From Megascapheus bottae (taxonomy: Eukaryota > Chordata > Mammalia > Rodentia > Geomyidae), in NCBI GenBank assembly GCA_024803745.1, contig JANJXV010000013.1, positions 15,373,501 through 15,437,500 of the forward strand: 64,000 nt of DNA. The letters run 5' to 3'. The stretch's first letter is position 1, and each line of letters begins with the position of its first letter. The notes under the pieces were generated by a model. That model saw only the letters and a program-made list of their open reading frames with translations. It did not search any database and was not told where the DNA came from. This document shows, piece by piece, positions 35,577 through 47,082 of this stretch. A program made the translations under genes and the position numbers.

Positions 35577-36512
35577 ATGGTGTCACATAACAACACAGAG
35601 TTTCATCCTCACACTTTTCTTCTCCTGGGAATTCCAGGACTACAGCATGTGCATATCTGGATTGGGTTTCCATTCTGTGCTGTGTATTTGACGGCTCTTC
35701 TGGGAAACATCACGATTCTGTTTGTCATCCAGTCTGAACACAGCCTGCACCAGCCCATGTTCTACTTCCTGGCCATCCTTTCATCTATCGACCTGGGCCT
35801 GTCCACATCCACCATCCCCAAAATGCTGGGCATCTTCTGGTGTGACCTGAGAGAAATCCCCTTTGAAGGCTGTCTCACCCAGATGTTCTTCATCCACCTG
35901 TGTACTGGCATGGAGTCAGCTGTGCTCTTGGCCATGGCCTATGACCGCTATGTGGCCATCTGTAACCCTCTGCGCTACACACTGGTGCTGACCAACAAGG
36001 TGGTGGCTGTCATAGCTCTGATCATCCTCCTGATTCCTTTATCCTTAACCATGCCTTTTATTCCCCTCATCTTAAGATTGCCTTTCTGTGGCCATCAGAT
36101 CATCCCCCACACATATTGTGAGCACATGGGCCTTGCCCGTCTGGCCTGTGCCAGCATCAAGGTCAACATCATCTATGGCCTGTTTGCTATCTCTGCTATA
36201 ATGTGGGGTATCACAGCCATAGTCCTCTCCTATGTCCAGATCCTGCGTGCAGTCTTTCGTCTTCCTTCCAAGGACGCCCGAGTCAAGTCGCTCAGCACCT
36301 GTGGCTCTCATGTCTGTGTCATGCTGGCCTTCTACACACCTGCGTTTTTCTCCTTCATGACCCACCGCTTTGGCAGAAATGTTCCTCAGTACATCCATAT
36401 TCTTCTTGCCACCTTTTATGTTGTCATCCCCCCTGCTCTCAACCCTGTTATTTATGGTGTCAGAACCAAGCAGATCAGGGAGAGGGTAGTTGTGGTGTTT
36501 AGAAATAAATGA
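35577..36512 (+). CDS. Olfactory receptor, OR52E-like, copy 1
   Basis: Intact 311-residue class I receptor. It resembles human OR52E2/E4/E8 as remembered: [12 protein letters not shown] (26-37), [15 protein letters not shown] (55-69), [17 protein letters not shown] (72-88), [16 protein letters not shown] (262-277). Also sequon NNT at 5-7, C99, [15 protein letters not shown] (120-134), loop-2 cysteines 171, 181 and 191, [14 protein letters not shown] (237-250), [10 protein letters not shown] (285-294). The ATG has a strong context (A at -3, G at +4). Copies 2 and 3 differ mainly in TM4 and TM5; this copy has AIMWGIT at 207-213 and a unique T279. An AATAAA hexamer at 36504-36509 directly precedes the TGA. 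The predicted promoter and exon 1 lie about 4 kb upstream. Confidence 0.95.
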   Translation: MVSHNNTEFHPHTFLLLGIPGLQHVHIWIGFPFCAVYLTALLGNITILFVIQSEHSLHQPMFYFLAILSSIDLGLSTSTIPKMLGIFWCDLREIPFEGCLTQMFFIHLCTGMESAVLLAMAYDRYVAICNPLRYTLVLTNKVVAVIALIILLIPLSLTMPFIPLILRLPFCGHQIIPHTYCEHMGLARLACASIKVNIIYGLFAISAIMWGITAIVLSYVQILRAVFRLPSKDARVKSLSTCGSHVCVMLAFYTPAFFSFMTHRFGRNVPQYIHILLATFYVVIPPALNPVIYGVRTKQIRERVVVVFRNK

Positions 36513-37560
36513 TTGAATTTTGTCAATAGACTTGAACTTATTTTCAGATAACAATAAGATATCTGAAGGACTATTATGAAGTATGTTAATGTTAAACAAA
36601 TTTGTCATTTTTATTGACATAATACATTAACTATTAACATTTAATATAAGCACAACTGCAACCACATTATTTGTCAGCTAGTAATGATTAAATGATATTT
36701 ACATGATAAGTCACATGAAATTAATAAAATTGGCTTGCATATTCATACTGAGAAGCATTTACAGAATACTGTTCATGGGCATATTCAGAATTCATAACTT
36801 TATGTGTCACTGAATTCTATTGTGTTCCAGAAAACTAACTACTTCATAACCACTTATTAACCATGGATTCCTTTTTATTGCTGAAGAAAAGAAGCAATGG
36901 TATGGTGTTGAGTAATGTAGGGGGAGGAGGTAGCTTATTAGAAGTGGGGACATGAAAATAATTCAGGACATTATTTTGAGTCCATTGACATTCCCCAGTA
37001 CCTGCATAAAATACAAGCGCCTTTCAATATTGCCTCAAACTAACAGGCACAGGATTTCAGGAAGCAAGTTTACAATAATATGAACTGTGCTTAGTTTGTG
37101 GAAAATATTTTCAGTATAGAGCTTACTGCATGTGAATAGAATTGGGGCAGCCTCTGAAAGTGAGAATTGACAATTGCAGAAAAGAGGAATAAATTCAATA
37201 AGATTATTATGCAAATTTTCACAGCAAAAGTGTTGCATCATCACGTTAAGCAACAGTGTTAATTAAAAATAATGTATAATGAATGTACTTAGCATCTTCT
37301 TTTGGAGGATTTACATATAATTATTTGATGAACCTGTAACTATATAAGTAAATATGTAATATAATATGTCTAGGAAAGTATAGAAGTAGTCTCTGGAGAT
37401 AGCTGCTTTTCAAATATCAGTAATGAATGGAACATGAGTATTATATATTAATAATAATATCATATTATGATAGCTATATATTTCTTCTTTTTGTAAGAAC
37501 TGTGATCGACAAACAGCAACTCACTAAGTGTTCTACCAACTAAAGGTTATTGGGAGTCTT
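36513..37560. other. 3' flank of OR52E-like copy 1
   Basis: Homologous to the flank after copy 2 (49920-51110) and more weakly to that after copy 3. It contains AATAAA near 36724, a possible polyadenylation signal. No gene seen. Confidence 0.5.
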
Positions 37561-37565
37561 GCTGT

Positions 37566-37635
37566 TTTTTTCTTCCTTTTTTCTTTGTTGGTTCTAGGGC
37601 TTGTACTCAGGGCATGTGTGCTGTCTCTGAGCTAT
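37566..37635 (-). repeat. Geo-type SINE fragment
   Basis: Antisense tail: T-rich, gttctagggcttgtactcag, ctgtctctgagct; broken off after about 70 bases. Confidence 0.6.
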
Positions 37636-38914
37636 TAGTTTGTTTATTTTTCCTGTTCATATATACATGTATATATATATATATTGTTATTGTAGAGGTG
37701 ATAGAGAGGATAGAAAGGGAGATTACAGTTACAAGAATCAGGTAATAAGCACAGTGTGTTTGAACCACATCTCCCATCTCCTCACTCTCTCCTAGTTTTC
37801 CTCTTCCATGCCCATTCATAATATGTATAGTTCATTTTCCATCGTGTCTAATGAATATCAATGTTGTTTTTGTTTATCTTTTGTTCCTTATTTCCTGTGT
37901 TCTCCTTTACTCTCCCCAAAACACAGAAACTAGCAAACAAGGAAAAACACAGAAAAAAGCAAAAATAGCTACTAAAACATCTCTTCTTTCCTTATCTCTA
38001 AGTTCATTTTAAAAAATTTACTTTTATCTTGAAGGCGATCTGTATAGGGGATACAGTTATATATGTCAAAAATGGGTCCATTTCTTTTTGAGTGATGTCA
38101 CATGTTTTTTAGTTTCCTCCCAGCTTTTCTTCCTTCTGACCAACCTCTTGCACAGGATTCATATTTTATTTCCAACATTGTGTCATTGCTGAATTAACTT
38201 TTTCTTTTTTTCCCATCATTTTCTGCTACACTTTCACCTCCCCCAAACATATAAGACAAAATGTACTGGAAGCCAGTATGGTGACAAAAGGAAAAAACCA
38301 ATAATAACAACAAAATAAACTCACAAAAAGTCAAATAAAATGATTTTTGTTTACATTTGTTGGAGTTCATTTCAATAAACATCATTTATATGACAATATG
38401 CCCTATTAGCTATTGAGTGTGATAGTCTCCTAATAATATCCTGCTTCAGTCTCACAGTGTGAATGTTTAGAGTCCTGATTAATTTATCATGTCCAGAGTT
38501 TATTTTTTGTCTTTAACTATCCATTTTGTTTACTTATAGTTGTACGGGCACATTCTAATTACTACCATTGAGGAAAACCATGCAACCTGTTTCTCTGGAT
38601 CTGGCTTACTTCTCGTAATATAATTTTCTCCCTGATTTTCCATTTCCTTAAAAATGTGGTGATGTCATTCTTTCTGATGGAAGGGTAGAATTCCATTGTG
38701 CATTTATATCACAGTTTCTTGATTTATTGAATTAAGGTTCAGGAATGGGATTGCTGGGTCATAGGGTAGGAATATGTTTAGCCTTTTGAGGAACCTCCAT
38801 ACTGTTTTCCATAGTGGTTAAACAAGTTTAAATTTCCACCAACAGTGTAATGACATTCCTTTTGGCTGTATCAGCTTCAGCATCTGTCATTGTTAGTTTC
38901 CTTTTTAAAAAAAT

Positions 38915-39010
38915 GATTTTTATCATCACTTTTGTTTATGTGGAATTTGAATCCAGGGCCTCATGCATGCTAGGCAAGCACTCTACCACTCAGCCACATT
39001 CCTAGACCTA
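38915..39010 (-). repeat. ID-like SINE monomer inside L1
   Basis: Antisense: gaatttgaatccagggcctc, atgctaggcaagcactctac. No Geo half. Confidence 0.75.
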
Positions 39011-40436
39011 TGTTGTCCTGATAATGTCCATCTAACTTCAGTAAGGTAGACTCTGAATGGTGTTTTGATTTGCATTTTTTATAGCCTGAGATGTTGGACC
39101 TTTCTTCATATATCTACTGGCTCTCTTACTTCCTCTGAAATGTCTCACTTAAGTATTTAGTCCATTTACTAGTGGAGTTGTCATTTCTTTGAAGACTTAC
39201 TTTTAGAGGTTTGTTTTTTGTGCTCTAAGCAAATTTTAGATCTGAGGTCCTTGTCTGATGCATAGCTTGTAAATATCTTCTCCCATTCGGGTTTCTATTT
39301 ATCTTGGTCTCGTATATCCTTTCCTGTGCAGAAACTTGTCTGTTTGATTCAGTCTCATTTATCCAATGTTTAATTTGTTGTGATTCTGGGTATTTTCACA
39401 GGGATGTTCAACTCACTAGTTTTCCCCCTATTCCTTACTATAACATTTTTATGGTATTTGTTTTTACTTTAAGGTTTTGGATTCATTTGGAATTAATTCT
39501 GGTACAGGGGATATATTACGATCTAGCTTCAATTTTATGCATGTGTGTAGCAAATTCTGCCAGCAGGGTTGTAGAGGCTGTTCTCTTTCTATCTTTTCTT
39601 TCTGGCTCCCTTGTTGAATATTAGGTGACTATAAATCTGTGGGTTTATTTCTGGGTATTCTATTATATTACTTGGTCCTCAGGCTGAATCTTGTGTCAGT
39701 ACCAAGATTTTTTTCTTTTATTACTATAGCCTTTTAATAGAGCTTGAAGTTTGGTTTTAATATTGCTCTAGCGCTGTTCCTCATACTAAGGATTGTTTCT
39801 GCTATTTAATGTCTTCTATTATTCCTTATGAATTTTTGGATTGCTTCCTCTATACCATTGAAGAATATTGTTGGGAGTTTGATGGGTATTACATTGAATT
39901 TGTAGATAGATTTGGGGAGTACTTCCATTTTCACAATACAGGGGGATAACAGGGTTTACAATTTCCTTAAATAAGCTTTAATTACTTTTTTCAGATTTTT
40001 AAGCTTTTCATCATAGAGGTCCATCACATCTTTGGTTAATTCATATGGTTTTATTTATTTTGAGTCTATTACAAACAGAGTTGCTTTCCTAATTTCAATC
40101 TCATACTACTCCTTGTTGGAATACAGAAATGATATTGAGTTTTTGTACGTTAGCTTTATATCCTATTACTTTGCCAGCATTTTTGATCAGCTCAACTAAC
40201 TTAAGGGATAAATTCATAGGGCTTTTATTTGTAACCCACTTATGTTTTTCTCTTACCTTATTGCTCTTGCTAGGAATTGCAGTACTGTATAATGAAGAGG
40301 AGTGGAGAGAGTAGACATTTTAGAGTGGATTTTAGAGGAAATGGTTTTAACTTTTTACCATTAAGTAAAATGCTCATCATAGATTGTTCATATACAATTT
40401 TTATTATATTGAAGAATATCCTATGGTTTTATAGCT

Positions 40437-40599
40437 TCTCCAAAGCTTTTTTTCTTCATATATTTTTATTGTAATTAATAGAAAGGTTACATTATATTCA
40501 CCAGATAGAAGGTACATTACTTCACAAATATTGATACCCTTTCTCATGTCATGGTCCCTACTTCCCCCCCCACCAAGGGGGGAAATCTCCAAAGTTTTT
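40437..40599 (-). mobile_element. Very short LINE-1 3'-UTR insertion nested in L1
   Basis: About 135 bases of antisense 3' UTR (ttattgtaattaatagaaa, accagatagaaggtacatta) between tctccaaagctttt (40437) and tctccaaagttttt (40586). A run of seven C and a short hairpin ccccccaccaaggggg are at its end. Confidence 0.8.
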
Positions 40600-41198
40600 A
40601 TCAGAAAGGAGTGCTGAATTTTTTTCAAACGCTTTTCTCGAATCAGTTGAGATGACCATGCAGTTCTTTTCCTTGCTTCTGTTAATGTGTTGAGATATAT
40701 TAACTGACTTGTGTACATTGAATGAGCTTTGCAACCCTATAATGAATCCTATTTGTTCATAAAGTATGATTTATTTGGGTAGTTGTTGAATTCAGTTGGT
40801 TAGAATTTTATTGAGAAGTTTCTTATAGGTGTTCATCTAAATGATGGGTCTATAGTTATCTTTTTTGATGTGTTCCTATCTGGTTTTGGAATGAGGATCA
40901 TTTAGCCTCAAAGAATGAGTTTGGTAGTCATCTTTCTTTCCTTTTCAATTCCATTAAAGACTTTGAGAAATATTGGAATGAATTTTCCTGTTAAGTCCTT
41001 AATGAATTCAGCTGAGCCTCTATCTGGGCCTGGGCTTTTTTTTTTTTTTGATGGAAGGTCTTTTATTGCTAGTTCTAAATATTTCATTAGTTTTTATGGG
41101 TATATTTACTATGTTTAAATCCTTTTGGTTTAGTTTATGTATGTCAATATTTGCTATGAATTCTTCCATTTCTCCAAGACTATCCAATTTATTAGAAC

Positions 41199-41793
41199 AA
41201 AGGTTTGCCACTAAAGAAAGCAGTATGGCGATTCCTCAAAAGACTAAACATAGAGCTCCTGTATGACCCAGCAATTCCACTCCTTGGCTAAAAGTCCGGA
41301 AACAAGGACATATTAAAGCCACTAGCACAATGATGTTTACTGCAGCATTATTTACCATAGTGAAGATATGGAACCAACCCAGATGTCCCTCAGAAGATGA
41401 ATGGATCAACAAGATGTGTACTTACACACAATGGAATTCTATGGTGCTGTCAGAAAGAATGATATTGCCCCATTTGGAAGGAAATGGAAAGATTTGGAAA
41501 AAATCATATTAAATGAAGTAAGCCAGACTCAAATGAACATAGGCTCCATGGTTTCCCTCATTTGTAACAATTAGTACACATCTAGGACTCTCCTAGCAGA
41601 GGATTACGATAGCTCAAAACCTAGGTACATAAGGTCATATAAGTTGAGACTAAATGAAAGGAACTCTAGGATATGGAAACAAGAGGTTTATCTTGTGTGA
41701 TTGTTTTTCTTAAGGTACTGTTATTTCTGTTCTCTTTTTTTTTGCCCTATGGTTAATCTCATAGTGTTACAGTATCTGACTTTGTTACCTGGC

Positions 41794-41844
<51 letters not shown>

Positions 41845-42017
41845 TATCTGCAATAGGAAAGGGAACGGGGGAACAGGATGATTGGGGGGGGAGATACGGA
41901 GACAAAAACATGAGAAGAGGTATCAATGTGTGTGAATTAATGCACCTACTATCTGGCAAATGTAACTGTGAGCCCTCTATACATTATCCTGACAATAAAA
42001 AAAGAATAAAGGTTTGC
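41199..42017 (+). mobile_element. Young LINE-1 3' end nested in the antisense L1
   Basis: Sense insertion 41209-42007: the ORF2 end (gactaaacatagagctcctg, then AALFTIVKIWNQPRCPSEDE-type reading), complete 3' UTR, an AT microsatellite at 41795-41840, then gacaataaaa and the tail. The 10-base target duplication aaaggtttgc is at 41199-41208 and 42008-42017, and the host L1 continues beyond it. The reading frame is broken, so not mobile. Confidence 0.85.
41795..41840. repeat. (TA)n microsatellite in L1 3' UTR
   Basis: Over 20 TA units. Related L1 tails have a short tatata at the same place, so the run expanded there. Confidence 0.95.
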
Positions 42018-43110
42018 AAAATATTCCCAACTAATGTTCTGAATCTTGCTTATTTTTGTCATTATATACCCACATTTGTCTCTAATTTTCTTTTTTTTCT
42101 TTTTTTGTATTATTTTTTTATTGTATTTAATAAAAGCTCAGCTTACCTTTTGGAGCAAACAAGTAAACTAAGAAGCAAATCATTGCTAGTATATAGTAGT
42201 AGAGATAAGGTTCTAGATGCTATTTATGTGGATCACACGGGTTATTCTTTACTTTCAATAAAGTTTTGTGTGGAATATGATGTCCCATCAAGGCTCACCA
42301 AACTTTAGGAGACTTCTCCAGTGCAAATTTGATTTGTTTGAGTCTTTATATATAACTTCTGATTATGTGTATCATTTATAAGATGTATTAGTTCTGATAA
42401 CAATATATTTAAATTTCATACTCTGAATCATGGCAGTTTTCAGAGTTCCACATACATTAATTTTGAAAACATTTAATGCATTTTTATTTATGACTATGGT
42501 TTACATTATGAAGTATACTGTTTTAGATGATGAAATAAAAACAATTTAATTATCGTGCCCCATTTTCTATCTCCATTACATGGAGAAGATGCTGTTCAAA
42601 CTCATACACCTGGTCTCAAGTTGTCCATTTATTTATTTTTCTGTGCCTCCTATTTCTAGGTCTAGACATCTAAAACTTAAAGATCCCAGATTCATGGCTA
42701 GAATCAGAAAGAAATGGGGGATTTGTGATTAAACCAATTAGCTTTTATTATAATATACACTCAACCACGTGACTCCATGAAATGATGGACAGTGGCGAAG
42801 CTTTAAGCTTTTCATGATATTATTTCTGTTGAGTTTTGCTTAGGATGGGGTTAGGATGGAGGACTTTGGAGGACACAATCAGGTAACAGAAAGGTAAGTT
42901 GCCTTGGCAATCAATAAGCTGTAGATTAGGTGCACATTGGGGGTAATTAGCGCAGTAAGTACATATACAATCACCTGGGACTTGTATCTGAGATTGTTAG
43001 GATAAAGTAAATCAAGTTTTTCTTATAACAGATTTTTAAGACAATGACTTGTAGGACAGCCTTTCATGCTTAGTGATAAACCAGTATGTCATTAGTAATC
43101 CTATTGTAGG

Positions 43111-43111
43111 A

Positions 43112-43145
<34 letters not shown>
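43111..43145. repeat. (AT)n microsatellite
   Basis: AT run with one G interruption. Confidence 0.9.
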
Positions 43146-43234
43146 CTTAAGACCTGGGACATTTATTCGTATCACCAATGACTTCATAGTTTATATTTAT
43201 GAAATGTACATCTCAGTGCTTCTGTGAGTTTCTG

Positions 43235-43379
43235 CTCCCTAGAGAGCATCTATTTTGGTATCCTCCATTTTAAGAGCAATAATTAACAGTATAAATCTTT
43301 CACTTCAGCCAGAGTGAGGGCATATGGTGATGCTTTGGAACAGGTGAACCAGCACACCTAGAAAACTTTGCTGGTAAGT
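43235..43379 (+). promoter_or_regulatory. Predicted OR promoter and non-coding exon 1, unit B
   Basis: O/E-like ctccctagagag (43235-43246, one mismatch to the consensus), taatta (43280-43285), tataaat (43290-43296), exon ending at 43373, donor gtaagt (43374-43379). The presumed intron to copy 2 is about 5.5 kb. Confidence 0.65.
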
Positions 43380-43747
43380 GTGGCTTGTGGACATGAAAGA
43401 GATCATGTAGGAATCATTTATTGTGGCCATTTTACTGAGGTTTAGGTTTGGAAATTAAGATAACAGAAGAGGAGTAAAAAGGAAAGCTAAGTGAACATTG
43501 GGGTGATGCTTAGGTAAGATTATAACAAAGCAACAATCCAGACACATGTATAAATTCTGAGAAAAATGTCATTATTAACTATTTGGAAAAATGGTAGATT
43601 ATATACATTTTAGCTTATATGTCTTTATAGCATTCTCTATTTTCTCTATGCCTTTCCATCTTACTTCTATTTTGACAATTTCCTGCTTATATTATTTATT
43701 TTCATTTATTTTTTATTTTTTAGAAATTTTCTTATCAGTGGTAGGTT

Positions 43748-43836
43748 TTTTAGCCTAGTGGTAGAATGCTTGCCTAGCATGCATGAAGACCCAGGTTCAG
43801 TTCCTCGGTACCATATACATAGGAAAAAAAAAGAAA
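43748..43836 (+). repeat. ID-like SINE monomer
   Basis: Sense: tagcctagtggtagaatgct, gcatgaagacccaggttcag, then an A tail; no Geo half. Confidence 0.8.
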
Positions 43837-43841
43837 TTTTA

Positions 43842-44330
43842 TTGTCAGGGTGATGTATAAAGTGGTTCCAGTTTCATTTGCAAGGTAGTGGATATATTAC
43901 TTCTCAAAATTGTCACCCCTTCCCAAAATTTTCTCCCATTTCCCCTCACCCCCTCTCAAGTTGCAAAATTCATTTCCAACATATTGTCTTGTGAATATCA
44001 CAGCTGCATTGCTTTACCATTTGTCCTTTGTCTCATCATCTTGTTCACCATCCTTCCCTAATTCAAATAAACGAATAAACATATGTACAATGCACCAGGT
44101 TCAAAAGTCAGATACTGTAACAACAGGAGAGAAAACATAAGGGAAAAACAAAAGAGAAAGGAAATAATTGCACATAGTCATTTAAAACAACTACTACAAA
44201 GAGAAATCCCTTGTTTCCTGGAGCTCATTTTGCTTAGCATCATCCTATATGGTCATATGCACATAGCTATGAGCTATTGTGATTGGTAGGAAAAATCCTA
44301 GACTTTACTAATTATTACAAATGACCTTAT
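43842..44330 (-). mobile_element. Antisense LINE-1 3'-UTR fragment
   Basis: The text ttttattgtcagggtgatgt, cacccctt, cccctctcaagttgc, then aacgaataaacatatgtac. Older subfamily. Unit A lacks it. Confidence 0.75.
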
Positions 44331-44401
44331 TTTTATCAATGATTTTTATTTTAATGAACAGTTAAATTATTTGGAACCCTGTAATGCATCCATGTGCGTA
44401 T

Positions 44402-44923
44402 AAAATATGATGGAAAGACTTAGAAAAAAATCATATTAAGTGAAGTAAGCCCGACTCAAAGGAACTTAGGCTCAATGGTTTCCCTCATTTGTCATAATCA
44501 GTAGAAACCTTGGGCTCTACTAGCAAAGATCTGCAATAGAGCAAAATCTAGATACATAAAGCCATATCGTATGAAGCTAATTGAAAGGACCTCCAGGATA
44601 TTGAAACAAAAGCCATATAACGAATGATTGTTGTCCTTAATGTACTATGTTATCTCTCATCTCCTTTGCTGCCCTTGGGTATCTCATATTGTTACAGTAT
44701 CTCACTTTGTTATCTGATATATTGAATTTATTTGTATTTGGTTATTTGAAATTTGATAGGGAAGGAGGGAAAACCAAGACGGGTGGGGGGTGGGGGGGAC
44801 GGTAATGGGTACCAAGACATGTGAAAGGGTATCAATGTATGTGAATTAATGCACCTTCTATCTGGCAAATATCATGTAACCCTTTTATTAATTACAATAA
44901 AAATATTAAAAATATGTAATGAT
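44402..44923 (+). mobile_element. LINE-1 3' fragment, unit B only
   Basis: Sense: gaagtaagcccgactcaaag to ccttttattaattacaataa, 44412-44907, flanked by aaaatatg-type repeats. Unit A shows the uninterrupted text aaaatatgtaatgatta near 31875. Confidence 0.8.
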
Positions 44924-45479
44924 GAAATCAGGGTATATCTATCACTTTTAATGTTTATCATTCCTTTGTGTTGCACACATCTATCCCTTTTATCAATCTT
45001 AGCTCATATATACATTTTTTATACTACATTCAACCTTCTTTTCCTATTTAGGATACTGGTTTCTCTTTCTATTAATTTTATCACAATTTTCAATTCTGTC
45101 CTCTTGAAAGAAACAAGTATCATTTAAACAGAAACTATCATAAATCTAAAACCGACTTCATTCATTGGGATGTCTGAAAGTGATTTCAGGGACTTCATCA
45201 ATGAAGAAAGCCACATATCTAATACTGTATTTTACTGTGTTGGTACTTTTGGGGTATAAACATTTTGCATCTGTTTACCTGTCTTCTTTAAATGTCATGC
45301 TTTTCTCACTCCCCAAACCTTCACAGTATAGTCAGCCTAAAGATATTTGAACACGTCCCTTACTCTTTTCCAATTAATTGGGCAAAAATCAAAATACTTT
45401 TTTCCCAAATCATCAAGGGATCAGTATTTTCACCCTAGCTGTTCATTGAAATACCTAGCTTTATTAATTCATTTTTAAT

Positions 45480-45542
45480 TCTTTTTTGGCAATGTGATGT
45501 ACAGTCATAGTTACATTTGTAAGGTAGTGATTGCATATATTG
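45480..45542 (-). mobile_element. Short LINE-1 3'-UTR fragment
   Basis: The segment ggcaatgtgatgtacagtca and tacatttgtaaggtagtgat resembles antisense 3' UTR. Absent from unit A at about 32458. Confidence 0.55.
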
Positions 45543-45618
45543 TCCAACATTCCAAGAATATCCAAAGTGATAGAGCCTCTAAAAGAAGACACCACCATGG
45601 TCATCACAGTGCTATTTA

Positions 45619-46459
45619 TTTTTCTCACTCTTTCTTCTTTTACTGTAATGAATAGAGGGGTTAGAGCTTCATTTGCCAGATAGAAGGTGCATTACTTCCC
45701 ACACATTGATACCCCTTCTCATGTTTTTGTCCCCATTTTCCTCCCCACACCCCCTCCCAATCATCTTGTTTTTCCACCTTTCCTTTCTTGTTTCAAATAA
45801 ACCAATAAATGTATACATAATATGTCAGGTAACAAAGTCAGAACTGTAACAATATGAGATTAACCAAAGGTCAACCAAAGAGAAGAGAAATAACTTAGTA
45901 CATCAAGAACAACAATCACTTAAGATAAAGCTCGCTTCCATATCCTGGAGATCCTTTCATTTATCCTCATCCTATGTGGCCTTGTGTATGTAGGTTTTGT
46001 CCTATTGTAATCCTCTGCTAGGAGAGTCCTAGGTGTGTACTAATTATTACAAATGAGAGAAACCATAGAGCCTATGTTCCTTTGGGTCTGGCTTACTTCA
46101 CTTAATATGATTTTTCTAAGTTTTTCCATTTCCTTCCAAATGGGGAAATGTCATTCTTTCTGATGGCAGCATAGAATTCCACTGTGTATAAGTACCACAT
46201 CTTCTTGATCCAGTTATCTACTGAGGGGCATATGGGTTGGTTCCATATCTTTGCTATGGTAAATAGTGTTGAATGAACATCATTGTGCTAGTGGCTTTAG
46301 TATGTCCTTGTTTCTGGATATTTGAGTAAATGCCAAGGGGTGGAATTGCTGGGTTATAGGGGAACTCTATGTGTAGTCTTTTGAGTAACTGCCATATTGC
46401 TTTCCATAGTGATTGAATGAGTTTACACTCCCACCAACAGTGTTTTTCTCACTGTTTCT
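45619..46459 (-). mobile_element. 5'-truncated LINE-1 with target-site duplication, unit B only
   Basis: Antisense 3' UTR plus ORF2 end (45636-46442). The repeat tttttctcactctttct / tttttctcactgtttct is at 45619-45635 and 46443-46459. Unit A has the empty site near 32536. Confidence 0.85.
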
Positions 46460-46744
46460 AACAGTGAATTTTGTGAGTTCAGTCTATTGTTGCTGATGCC
46501 TTATTTATCTCACAGCTGAAATCATTCTATTCATAGTTTGAAAGCTCCTTTGTAGATAACAGTTTTTATTTCAACATTTACCTACTTATTCTAACCTTAA
46601 GTAGTTTTATAAAGGGATTTTAATTCAACAAGACAGTTTAAGAGCATAATGCATTCATTTTTTGATATAATTTTAAGGGTATGTGAAATGAATACAATGA
46701 AGAAAAACTAGATATGAATGTAATGAAGCAAAATCTATCGATAT

Positions 46745-46971
46745 AGAAAATGAATGATAGGGGCTGGGAGTTTGGCCCAGTGATACAGCGCTTGCCTAGC
46801 ATGCATGAAGACCCGGGTTCGATTCCTCGGTACCACATACATAGAAAAAAGCCGGAAATGGTGCTGAGGCTCAAGTGGTAGAGCTCTAGCCTTGAGAAAG
46901 TCCAAGGACAGTGCTCAGGCCCTGAGCTCAAGCCCAGGACTGGCAAAAAAAAGAAAGAAAATGAATGATAG
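46745..46971 (+). repeat. Young IDL-Geo-type SINE with perfect 16-base target duplication
   Basis: Full sense copy at 46761-46955, with an A-box region (gcccagtgatacagcgcttg), a perfect B box (ggttcgattcc) and the Geo half ending ccaggactggc plus an A tail. The repeat agaaaatgaatgatag is at 46745-46760 and 46956-46971. Unit A keeps the empty site near 32856 (agaaaatgaatgacag). Confidence 0.92.
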
Positions 46972-47082
46972 AATAAAATAAGAAAAACCATGATAGCATA
47001 TTATAATATGAAAGCAGTGTTAGCATTTTTGCTTTAGAGGTTGAATCAAGTGAGAGCACATCTAATGTCAGGTTAAGAAGTA

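Larger units (their letters stand above)
29770..37560 (+). repeat. Segmental duplication unit A (OR52E-like array)
   Basis: Collinear with units B and C. Shared anchors include aataaggaaacaacc (29938) with unit C, gatgctgttcaaactcata-type text (30720) with unit B, the promoter module (31.3 kb), the coding exon, and a 3' flank to about 37.5 kb. Unit-specific insertions are a SINE at 34.4 kb and a 480-base block at 33.4 kb. Boundaries are approximate because I aligned by eye. Confidence 0.8.
37685..42100 (-). mobile_element. Long antisense LINE-1 (about 3.3 kb), host to younger insertions
   Basis: Old 3'-UTR-like text from about 37685 and again from about 38010, then the ORF2 end (ggatctggcttacttctcgt at about 38598, tgggattgctgggtcatag at about 38745). 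The ORF2 interior follows to 41208, including atgtgttgagatatattaac near 40685, a text typical of antisense L1 reverse-transcriptase sequence. It resumes after the nested L1 at 42018 to about 42100. Many stops; no full ORF2. Confidence 0.8.

Noticed and set aside
35479..35673. 64-codon minus-strand frame repeated at 48886-49080
   Set aside because: Conserved only because the DNA around the starts of copies 1 and 2 is nearly identical; it overlaps the receptor start on the other strand.
36072..36620. 182-codon open frame on the minus strand
   Set aside because: Antisense to OR52E-like copy 1 for most of its length. A matching shorter antisense frame in copy 3 is explained by the shared exon.
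37685..42100. Possible intact L1 able to move
   Set aside because: The ORF2 region is broken by stops and by nested insertions, and neither a full ORF1 nor a 5' UTR is present.
46761..46860. A functional tRNA gene (good A and B boxes)
   Set aside because: The sequence is the left monomer of a SINE, with an A tail and a target duplication; it has no proper tRNA cloverleaf end.
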